Shown here in pieces: positions 44,946-56,900 of a stretch of 64,000 nt of DNA. The translations under genes and the position numbers were made by a program. Each line of letters opens with the position of its first letter. Position 1 is the first letter of the stretch. This stretch comes from Pisaster brevispinus (Eukaryota; Echinodermata; Asteroidea; Forcipulatida; Asteriidae). The notes beneath the pieces are model-generated. The model made no database searches and had not been told where the DNA came from. It saw only the letters and a program-made list of their open reading frames with translations. The stretch spans positions 3,385,001 through 3,449,000 of the forward strand of contig JAMKCF010000023.1 of NCBI GenBank assembly GCA_023634235.1, in the 5' to 3' direction.

Positions 44946-47900
44946 CTGTAAAATAAATATTACGTCAAAGTTTATAGGCAAAGTATACCTTTGATTTTTT
45001 GAACCGTTCGATTGTTTTAATGTAGATTCATACAATAAAATTAACATGTGAAAATTTCATTTCAAAAGGTGGTGGCGTTTTTGAGGTATCGTCAAAAATC
45101 CAGAGCGATATGTCCACGCAGGAAGAATAATTCCTAACAGGGATACACAATCTGAGAAACGTTTCTGACAGAAACATTTTCTCAGATTTAAATTTTGGGA
45201 CATAAAAACTTTGTTTTTATATAACCACATTACTATGAAGTGAAATGTCTCTCAAAATGCTTTATACTATGGAAAGCTGCTGTATTTCTAACTGATAAGT
45301 TTTTTATTGCCATTAATTCGCCGTATTTTTGACCACGTGAGGGCGTATGTGGATAAATTTCACATGATGAAAAACAAGTAAACAAACGGGTTTTTTTCAC
45401 TTTTTTATCGCTATTTTTTATGTATTTCTTTATTGGTGCAAGAAAACTACAAACAGGCAATTATTATAAGCTAAATCTGCTATTGTGATGCAAGACATTC
45501 CCTGATGACAGCGCCCTCATGCGGTCAAAAATATGGTCAATTTAAACTGAAAGTATCATTTAACTACTTGTATGTTGTAAAGTTATTTTCATGTAACAGT
45601 TCACAAAGAGAAAATTTGACGGGTTTAGTTTTTGTGTCAAAAAGAGTTCATAACCTTTGAGAATATTTTTGTGAAATGTTCTTTACAAAACAGTGAAGTG
45701 AAATGAGGGGAAGGTTTTATATTATAGTTTGCTCAAACTGTAATGGTATTGTCACACAAACGTGGAATCCATCCATGTTTACCGAGGTGACACAGGTACC
45801 AACCACATCCCTGGCCGCAGCATGGTTTGTTTGTGTACAAGCGGATTGTTTTTATGAGATATCACCTAGTATCACAAGGCCGGACGGCCACTTCAAGGTG
45901 AGGGCTACACTTAACTGATTTGGGCTGTCGACCCAAATCAACTGCCACCAGGGGCACGTTGCCACCTACTCCTGGGGCTGAAACAGGGTTACCCCCTTCA
46001 CAGTCTGTAAGGATGTAGGCAAGGGTATCATCCACTAGGAGCCTGGCTGGTAGAGCAGAATGCACTACCTTCCCAACTTGTTACAAAGCAACGGTTAAGT
46101 GCCTTGCTCAAGGGCACAAGTGTCATGACCGGGATTCGAACCCACACTCAGCTGCTGACAACACCAGAGCTTAAGTCCGGTGAACTACTGTAGACCGCTC
46201 GACCAAGACACGTAATATCATAGTATGGGGAATGAATGGTTGAATTAAAGTTACTCACTGCTGCTTGAACCTTCTCATACTGTCCAGAATGTTGAAGAAT
46301 TGCCAACACTTGGTGAAGTTAATATAGTATAGGGATTGAAAGATATATTGAATCAAAGTTACTCACTGCTGCTTGAACCTTCTCATACTGTCCAGAATGT
46401 TGAAGAATTGCCAACACTTGGTGAAGTTAATATAGTATGGGGATTGAAAGATATATTGAATCAAAGTTACTCACTGCTGCTTGAACCTTCTCATACTGTC
46501 CAGAATGTTGAAGAATTGCCAACACTTGGTGAAGTTAATATCCTCAGTGTCTGGGAGTTTATCAGGATTGCCAATATGTACGAAGGTGATATCTTGCAGA
46601 ATCAGACCCCTAGAGAAAGCAAACAAGAAGAAATAAAGTACAAGATTATTCCACTTGATAGGCTTCTGGGCCCAATTTCATAGAGCTGCTAAGCACAAAA
46701 AATTGCTTAGCATGAAATTTCTTCCTTGATAAAAACAAGATTACCAACCAAATATCCTTGTGTTGCATATTGCTTGTTACTGGTAGTCAGCTGTTGTTTG
46801 CTTATCCTGAAAATCACGTGGAAATTTGGTTGGTAATCCTGTTTTTATCAAGGAAGAAATTTCATGCTAAGCAAATTTTTGTGCTTAGCAGCTCTATGAA
46901 ATTGGGCCCTGTTTAGTGGGGAGACTTTTGCACGCTAGGGGGCAGCAGCCTTACCAGGTAAATTTGTCATTGCTTGCGTCAGTCTGAGCACGCGCACATT
47001 TCCAATAACAATGGATTTATCTGGTAAGTCTGATGCCACCAAGTCCCAACAAGTCTCCCTTTAGTATCAGATTTCCCTTGGATAGCATAGCAAAAGGATA
47101 CGCAAATTGAATCAGTTGCTACTCAAAAATCATCATTCGCTACTTTATATTACCATTCAATGTGCATAAATTAAGTTCAGACAAAATATTTTGCTATGCA
47201 AAGTTGGATGAACGAAATCATTCCGAGTATTAATTAGATTATTGCAGCCAATGGCCGAATGACATGAAATTTACAGTATTCAAAATTACAATAATAAAAC
47301 CCAGAACAAGGAACATAAACTAAATAGAAATACACGCTAAAATAACACAATCAGCCTGTTGTATGTAGATAATGCATATTCGATTATGACATTTTTGATT
47401 ATGACATTTATTTATTTGGGGTTGAACAAAGAAATATTAACTAAAGCGGGATCTGAACCATTGACGTCCGGTTTAACATGCCGGCTCTCCACTGAACTTT
47501 CTAACCCTGTATTGGCGGTCATCCTATTTTGTCAATATCTTTGTTGGGGGGTACCACTCAGTTTCCTTGTGGTTTATAACTTAAATTTTTGAGATAAATT
47601 TGTACATGACAAATGACGTGATCTGGGACTACTCACAGGTATGGAATACAAGGGGGTTCAGCTTCTGCTAACGCTGCTCTGTACGTTCTGAATGATGAAG
47701 AGCTATCAATTAGTTGACAATACTCCTTCAGTCCCTGTCAATAAACAAAACAAAAATAACACTAGGAACGCCTTACAGATAAAAAAAGTAAACACAAATT
47801 TAAAATGTCATCGGATTTAGGGTGGCCTCGTGTTCTTCTTTCACATCTATCAGCCCGCTGTTCAAATCAAACTCTGACTGGAATCTTTTATAAGTGGATT

Positions 47901-50900
47901 GGGTTCTCAACCTCGCACTGGAATCTCGTACTTGTGGATTGGGTTCTCAACTTTGCACTGGAATCTCGTACTTGTGGATTGGGTTCTCAACTTTGCACTG
48001 GAATCTCGCATTTGTGGATTGGGTTCTCAACCTTGCACTGGAATCTCGTACTTGTGGATTGGGTTTTCAAACTTACACTGGAATCTCGTACTTGTGGATT
48101 GGGTTCTCAACCTTGCACTGGAATCTCGTACTTGTGGATTGGGTTCTCAACCTTGCACTGGAATCTCTTACATGTGGATTGGGTTTTCAAACTTGCACTG
48201 GAATCTCGCATTTGTGGATTGGGTTCTCAACTTTGCACTGGAATCTCGTACTTGTGGATTGGGTTTTCAAACTTGCACTGGAATCTCGTACTTGTGGATT
48301 GGGTTCTCAACCTTGCACTGGAATCTCGTACTTGTGGATTGGGTTCTCAACCTTGCACTGGAATCTCTTACATGTGGATTGGGTTTTCAAACTTGCACTG
48401 GAATCTCGTACTTGTGGATTGGGTTCTCAACCTTGCACTGGAATCTCTTACATGTGGATTGGGTTCTCAACCTTGCACTGGAATCTCGTACTTGTGGATT
48501 GGGTTCTCAACCTTGCACTGGAATCTCGTACTTGTGGATTGGGTTCTCAACCTCGCACTGGAATCTCGTACTTGTGGATTGGGTTTTCAAACTTGCACTG
48601 GAATCTCTTACATGTGGATTGGGTTTTCAAACTTGCACTGGAATCTCGTACTTGTGGATTGGGTTCTCAACCTTGCACTGGAATCTCGTACTTGTGGATT
48701 GGGTTTTCAAACTTGCACTGGAATCTCGTACTTGTGGATTGGGTTTTCAAACTTGCACTGGAATCTCGTACTTGTGGATTGGGTTCTCAACCTTGCACTG
48801 GAATCTCGTACTTGTGGATTGGGTTCTCAACTTTGCACTGGAATCTCGCACTTGTGAATTGGGTTTTCAAACTTGCACTGGAATCTCTTACATGTGGATT
48901 GGGTTTTCAAACTTGCACTGGAATCTTGTACTTGTGGATTGGGTTCTCAACCTTGCACTGAAATCTCTTACATGTGGATTGGGTTCTCAACCTTGCACTG
49001 GAATCTCTTACATGTGGATTGGGTTAACAGTCCCAACCTGATTGTGACAGTTTTTCCTCCCACATCTAAAACTGACATTTTCTTCAACATCGTCTCTTCA
49101 CGGGAATCTTGAAGCATAGGGGTCACAGTGGAAGGCACTTTTGCAGGTTCCTTGGTTTATTTATTTTACTACACATCCAACAGCGCAATTAACGCCATAT
49201 AACATGATGGATAAGAAACAAGAAGAAATGCTCAGTTTTAGATGCAGGAGAAAAACCCCAATGGGGAAAACCCACGCAATCAGGCATACAAGTTCTAGTC
49301 TGTGGTGGGATTCGAACCGGGGTCCACAAAGGTGAAAGGAAGGGTAAGAAACCACTGATCCGACCTGATCCCCTTTCCAGAAAGACATTATAATAAGATG
49401 ACGATCAAATAGTAAAATGTAACTTCAAGTCTGATACTCAGTATGTTTGATTGGTCATGTGACTTACCTCTACTGTTTGTTTTTGCCATTCTAATCTTCT
49501 GATTGGTGCCGAGTCCAAAGCTGAGAGGATGGCCAAATAGGAATTGAAATTATTCAACTTCCTCAGATACTAAAAACAGATCATAATGTGACAGAAATGA
49601 CTTACTTATAACAAACAACATTGCTTTAAAAACTGTGCCTTTCCTTAGAAAGTGAAAGGAGAAGTAGCGTCAGAAGACCATGCCCAATTTTCATGTAGCT
49701 GCTCAACGGCCATTTTTTCTAAGCACACGAAAAGGCACGCTAACCTTCCGGAGCTTGCTATACGAAAATGAATGACGTAACAATGCAAATCCATGAACGT
49801 GCAAGCTGGTCGCCTCATTTTCTTGCTAACCTGTGAAGTAAGCTTACGCTTAGAAGCAAATTCTTCTGCTGTAGTTAGAACAAATTGCTTTCCGTTAAGC
49901 AGCGTTCTGAAACTGGCCCCTTGTTGTGAAGCGTCATTTAATCAGTTTGTAATCCCTTTTCGTGGTGAACTAGTAACTTTTCAAAGGTATACTCCCGCAA
50001 AACAAAACCTTTCTAAAGGTATACACCCTTCTAAAACAACAAGTTTCTCAGCATTTTATCCTCGTGTGAAATATCAATTTCTACTTCAGCATTACTATCT
50101 CTACATGACGTCCACAGAAATGAAAGAGAGTTTAGTTTACCAATCAAAACAGGATGTTATAAAGAAAATGAAAGAAATTCACTTCCTCTCTGGCAGCCAA
50201 ACTTTACATATCAAGAAAACTTCATTAGTTTTGATCAAAATTTACCCAGGCAATTTTCCTTGTGGTTTATAACCTGGTATTTGAAATAAAAAAGTCGCAT
50301 CCCCTTAAGGTGATCCCGTGGCCACCGCTTCCCAGGTTGTATCGTAAACTTGGGTGCGATCCCTGGCTACACGGCAGCTAACGGTTGAATGGCTTCTGAC
50401 TGGCACCCCCGAACAAAGATATTAACAAATTAGGGAGACGCCAACATATGGCTAGATAGCTCAGTTGGTAGAGCACTGGCACATTAGGCTAGAATTTGTT
50501 GTTTCAAATCACGCTCTAGTCATTTTTTCTTTGTTCAACCGCAAATTACTAAAAAAATTTACCCAGTCAGTTTCCCTTGTGGTTTATAACTTGATGGTTA
50601 AAATCAAAATAAAATACTTCCCACAGTGGTTTAGAATCATGGGTGTGCTTGATACTTATTTCCCTCTTACCTTCATAACTTTGATGAATTTTGTAACAAG
50701 TTTCTCTCGGTCTTGTGGTCTATTCTCCTGAAGTATCAAAGATCTTGCCCTGTTTTAGATAAACATAAATAAAAATCAAGAATGTGTATACGTCAAATTA
50801 TTACCAAAATCTCCACTCAGTTGAGCAAATTGACCGAGGCCAACATTGTTAAGAGACACCCCGTTCAGACAGGCGCTCTAGAGTCCACCCTACCAAATAG

Positions 50901-53900
50901 ATTAGGACTGGCTCCAGGTCAATCCAAATAAATTTCGGTTTCAGACAGATGAACTTAATGTAAATTTGCTGGAGATAAGTATACGGGGGTAAAAAACAAA
51001 ACCATTTGCCTAACACGCTAAACAATAATAGTAGGACACTTTTCATAGGTTGCTGAATATGTTTTATTCCAATTGAAAAAATGAGCTATTAAGTACCACG
51101 ATATGATCTTCCATCCAACTATTTGTAAACAGCAGGGTCAACAACAGACGTCAGCTTGGCCATATATTATTTCAATAAAACATTTTAGTACAAAAGCCTT
51201 CTAGTTAACAGTTATTTGGAGCCATAGATGCAAAAAAAAAACCTCCATGCTATGTTAGCTGAACGGAGAAGAAGAAGAATGCTTAAAAACACAGCATAAA
51301 GCCCGGTTCATACTTCCTGCGAACGCGAATGCGAAGCGAATATTGACGTCACAAATTTGCAACGAATAATTCGCAGCAGTTGAAATGTGCTCAACTCCCG
51401 CGAAACATTCGCTGCGAAACGGCCCTGTGACGTCAAAATTCTCTTCGCATTCGCATTCGCAGGAAGTATGAACCGGGCTTTAAGCTACCTTACTTCTAAT
51501 TACCATAAATTAACATATTTTGGTTCGGCTCATGACAAGATCTACGTCAATGAAACAAAGATGCTCCAGAGTCATTCCAAATGACTGCAACAGTCAATCC
51601 ATCAACTTCCAGTACGTCCAGTCGCGCTCGTAACTGCTTCAGACCTCAAACTTTTCATGCGCTTAATTCAATAATGAGATTGTTTAACATCACAAAGTTT
51701 CTTACCAGAAGGACATTTTATTGAAGTGTTCAGTGAAGATGGTGAGATTGGGACTAAGTTCTTCAGATTGTTCCTTAGCCCATAGGAGAACCTCCGGTAT
51801 CTCAATCTTCTGGAATAACTCGGAGTCAAGAATAGTCATCTGCTCAGCTAATTCCTGACTGCTGAAATCTAACAATGTCGCTTTCCTATGTCAAGAAATA
51901 AATCATTTTTATAACAAGATTTTTTTTAAACAATCAATGGATGCAAAAATGAATCTCGGTTTATGTTTGATTCTTGCCTATCATTACAAAACAAAGCAGG
52001 TACTACTGAAGTTTTGATGGTCAGATTGTTATTGAAATCCACTACAAGCTTGATGAATATAGCGAAAACAAAAACTTCTACATCCATCTAAAAAGTTGAA
52101 CACAATTTTCTGACTTATTGAGTGTGTTTTGCCAATTATGACCGGAAACAAGTTCTGAGGGCTACGCAAAAACGGGTCAGTAACCAGAAACAGTTCATGA
52201 TAAAGGTACATCTCTTGAAAATTCTATGTTCTTGTCATATACAACCTTCATTTCATTTTCAAGTAATCAAACTTAGTCTTGTTAATTTTGTCAACATTGT
52301 TGAATTTGTTATGCTTCAGGGTGTTTCATTTTCAAAAGAATTGCAATTGACATTTTTCCGATAGTTTTTAGAGTCCGCCATCTCAAAACAAAGTCTAACC
52401 GAGCCAACAAGTCGCTTACTGCTTGATCGGTACAGTCATCGCTGTTCAACCGAACACACAAAAATACTCAACCAATGACCAAAGCTCAAACATATTTCTG
52501 GTTGGGGTCGCCAAAATAACACTCATTGTCTGAATTATTCAAATTTTGACCTTACATGACAGAGACCCCAAGGCCTGACAGGGGTAGTTTGTTACTCAGC
52601 TGCAGGGCCAGCTTGTTATTCTCAATCTTGGTCAGTACTTTATCTCGGAGAATCTTAGCCAGCATGAGTTCTCCGTCACACAGGAGTTGAAAGACAAGCT
52701 CCATCAACATCTTAAGGATGTCATCTTCTACTTGACCTCTGAAATCAAATCAAACAAGATGTAAGTTAAAGCCACAATTCTTGATCACGTGGGTAGTTGG
52801 TAAAGCCCCAGCACGTTAATGGCGGTCACAATTCAAATCCCGCTCTAGTCAGTTTTCTTTGTTTAACCCTAAATCGGTTGCATCCCAGAAAGAAAAATCT
52901 TTGATATCAGTTTCAATTGAAAACATTCTACAACTTCCTGATTTGCTTTTCATTCACTTCAAAGTAGTTTAATTTTGTAGCTGAAAAAATACTCACAGCA
53001 ATTCACCAGCAACCCTCAGGAGCAAGAAGAAGGCATTCCTGTTTGCTCTCTTAGACTTCATGTCTGTCTTGTGACGAAACTTCTTATATGTAAAATTCAC
53101 ATTAAGGAAATATTTGGACCAGAAATAAACAATTAAAGGGAGGGTATACCTTTGATGGTTACTCCAAAAATTAATAACCATAAAAACTTACTTGGTAAGA
53201 AGCACTGCAGCTGTTGATAATGTATAATATTTTGAGAAACAACTCCTTTCAAAGGTATATGGTTTTAGAGAGAGGGATTCAAAAACATTTCAATCTGAGA
53301 AACATTTCTGCATGAAACGTTTCTCAGATTGTGTTTTCAAATTACAGATTATTCTTCCTGCGTGGACATAACCGCTCCAGATTTTTGGCAATATCTCAAA
53401 AACACAACCACCTTTTGAAATGAAATGTTCACAGGTTAGCTTTATTGTATATACCTACATTTATATAGGATTGAAACAATCAAGCGGTTCCAAAAACCAA
53501 AGGTATACTTTGCCTTTTAGACAATTAATAAATTATAAATATAGACATGAAAATAAATAATAATCAGGGTTTGCCCTTAGCTTTTTCAGTGACTAGCCAG
53601 CAGGACCAGTTAGCTTTTCATTTCACTGGTCCATCGGCTTGTTCACTGGTCCATACTGGTCCATATTAAATTGGGATGTTTTTCAACACTGAACTAGCCA
53701 CTTGTAGTGAATTTTGACTGGTACTTTGGTGTTTTAACTGGCGTTTGGCCAGCAGACCACTGTTAGACCAATGGGAGAACGATGTCAGTCAAGAGACAAA
53801 ATATAATTTTGTCTCAAGATCATTTGTAATCCCATCATAATAAAAGGATATCTACTGAGAAGTTTGTCCAGAAGAACATTGGAGCCGATGAACATTCTAT

Positions 53901-56900
53901 AAGATGTTAAGAAGGCTTCGTAATAAACCAAATCTAAGGAAGAGAAAAATAAAACATACATTTCACACTCAAGATTGTCAACTTGTGCAAGTTATGTTAA
54001 CTTTCCTTAAACAGTATAATATTACTTCTATGATTTTACAACACCGTAACTTTGCCAAAATAATTATAGTATACTGTATAGTTCTTATACGGAGCTTTAG
54101 CTTCGCCAGATAGCTTTGTCTAAGCTCTCTTTGAATTACAAGACCTTTTTATAGATAGTTCCCAATAGACGCCATCTTTACGGGCAAATTGCATTATTGG
54201 CTTGCAGGCGCGTCAAGCGCTCAAATTATTAACGCAGCCGCGCTGTTTACTAGCCAATCATGCAATGAGTTTTGTGAAATGTGCGCGTGCTGCACGCCGT
54301 TCTCACGCAAAACGCATGACTGTGTGTTTGAAATTGCCCATAAAGATGGCTGACTTACGTCATATTGCAACCTATCTATACAACACCTTGCAAGGTTTTA
54401 CTAGGTACTGCAGCAAAATCTGCAGCCAACCATGCCAACTGCACAGGGGCAAACCCCCTCTATTAACAATAAGACCAAGGGCTTACGTTCGATCTTAAGA
54501 ACAAAAGCAATTTTAGTTCAGTGTCTTGCTCAAGGACCCAAGTGTCATGACTATGGGGCCAAATTCATAGAGCAGTTTTTGGCGAAAACAATGCTTAAAG
54601 ATTTTCTGCTAGGCAAAAATGAGCAGGGCACCAGTCACAGATTCTACCTGTGACATGGTATTTTGCCTGGTAACCTTTAATATTCTGGTAAGCATAATTT
54701 TGTTGTGCTTAGCTACTTTTTCTGCTTCAGCAGTTCTATGAAATTGGGTCTAGAACCCAGACTCTAACAACAGTAGCACCACTCGAGCATGACATTACAT
54801 ATAACTAAAGAGGTTCACCTTTCCTATCTGCATCGGCTGCGTATACAATCAAAGCATCCATTGGGCCGCCTTTGATTTGACTTTTACCATCCTGCAGAGA
54901 TTTTTAAAAATGAATGATTGTGAGCTTTATTAAACAAAGGAACTTATGACAAATTATATATACATCAAAGATTCTTTGATCATCTGTGGGCATCCAACCT
55001 TAATGCAACCTATCCAAGCCTTCTTTTTTCTTTATACCTGGCTGTTGAAAAAAATGTGTGTCCGGAATATGGGCAACAGGTCAGGAATATGGGAAACATG
55101 TCCGGAATATGGACAACATGTCCGGAATATGAGCAACATGTCCGGAATATGGACAACATATCCAGAATATGGACATGTCCGTAATATGGGCAACATGTCC
55201 GTAATATGGACAACATGTCCGGAATATGGACAACATATCTGGAATATGGGCAACATGTCCGGAATATGGACATGTCCGTAATATGGGCAACATGTCCGTA
55301 ATATGGACAACATGTCCGGAATATGGACAACATATCCGGAATATGGGCAACATATCCGGAATATGGACATGTCCGTAATATGGGCAACATGTCCGTAAAA
55401 TGGACAACATGTCCAGAATATGGGCAACATGTCCCAAATATGAGTCCGAAATATGAGCAACATGTCCGGAATATGGGCAACATGTCAGAAATATGGGCAA
55501 CATGTCAGGAATATGGACAGCGCATCTATAGGTGTAAGCACACTCAATATGGACCTCGCTAGCTGAAGGGGGCCTGGGAGCCATGAAAATTATTCAATAA
55601 AATAAGGAGGAAATTATGACAATGGCAGACATATCTTATCATAGAAGGCTCACAATAATTTAAAATCAACTATTAACCGATTTTCCAGTAGGATCTGAGC
55701 ATCAACATTAAAATGTTCCCACATTTCACAAACAATGAGAAATTTGAACGTCTTTTTTCTTAACCAATTAATATTAACTCTTTCAGTGCCCGTGTGGCAG
55801 GAGATTCTGTCCCCCATACGGCGAACTGTGTACAAACTTCTTCTGAGAGCGCCCTCTTTTGAATCCTCTTCCTCCAGCCCGTGTCAATTTACAGAATTTC
55901 CTGTGGACAGATTTCCCTATGACACCCTCTTTTTATTTGCTTTTTGAACCTAAAATGCCCAGCTTGTTGACGTTTTTCAGAAATCTGTATTCAAATAATA
56001 TCAGTCTTTCTCACCAAACAAAATGTATCTTGCTGATTTGTGTTGCCTTGATACATCCCTTAGTCAATAGTATTTCTTGAGTGATGTCCTCTCATCATGA
56101 CATGTATAGTATCGGTCGTACAACTACATGTACAATTGATGACACTTTTTGAGTACATAAAAAAGGTCATACATGTACAATAATGGCACTTTCAGAATAC
56201 ATGAAATAGATCGTACATGCACGACCTTGGCACTGAAAGAGTTAAGTGATGCCATCCTATCTCCACTGAAGCTTGTCCTTCAAACCCTTTTCAATATCTT
56301 CAAGAGTATGTTGACAATTTACCGTAGCATTTTTGGAAAAAAAATAGAAGAAAAAATATGAGACTTAACAGTAAATGCAAACTTTGACAACAGGGCCCAT
56401 TTTCATGGCTCTGCTTGCCACCGAATTCTGCGCTTGCGATCGCCATTCTCCGCTTACTGTGCAAGCGCCAAATTTCTGCGCTAGCTGTGTAAGCGAAGAG
56501 TGCCTAGTAACGTGGAGTACGCACGCGCCCAAGCAAAAATTCTCTGCTAACCCGTGAAATAGGCTCGGCGTAAGCAAATAATTCCCTGCTTCCGTAAGCG
56601 CCGATTCTTTGCTTACGGTAAGCAGAGCCATGAAATTGGGCCCAGATCACATTCATTCTCCAAGTTTCATCTGTGTCTTCTCTCTTTGTACTCACCACAG
56701 TACTGTAGCTCAGGAGAGTTGATGCATCTAAGAGAGCTAATAATCCCAAGTCGTCTCCCTCCTCGTTCTCCGCTTTATCCTCTCCATCTTCGGAAGCTTT
56801 GCGGCCAGCGCAAGCCAAGTGAGCAACGTTTTCACTAAAACAACCACCAGACACGATAACAAATTACGTAGAACTTGGACATTGTGTTGTAGAAACAAAA

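Larger units (their letters stand above)
53090..53851 (-). other. U12-type AT-AC intron in the RAPGEF1 REM domain
   Basis: The 5' splice site is AGTAG|ATATCCTTTT, the canonical U12 AT-AC donor. The branch site TTCCTTAAT (53109-53101) places its A 12 nt before the terminal AC at 53091-53090. No GT donor gives a phase-correct join; AT-AC yields LLDKLLSRYKKFRHK. Length 762 nt; it contains repeat J and another repeat. Confidence 0.92.

Noticed and set aside
46251..46440. Two extra copies of a RasGEF exon as real alternative exons
   Set aside because: They have donors but no AG acceptor or pyrimidine tract in front; they are exon-tail duplicates.
47805..49041. Three overlapping 350-380-codon plus-strand frames
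   Set aside because: They arise from a 40-bp tandem repeat with no stop triplet; they have no family similarity and lie inside a RAPGEF1 intron between two confirmed minus-strand exons.
52997..53082. GT-AG acceptor atataag|AAG for the RAPGEF1 REM exon
   Set aside because: No phase-matched GT donor exists at the upstream exon; the AT-AC pair with a U12 branch site gives a perfect join.
55010..55584. Minus-strand frames of 143-167 codons rich in GHVxHI-type repeats
   Set aside because: They come from a 20-bp minisatellite; all three frames are open for the same trivial reason.
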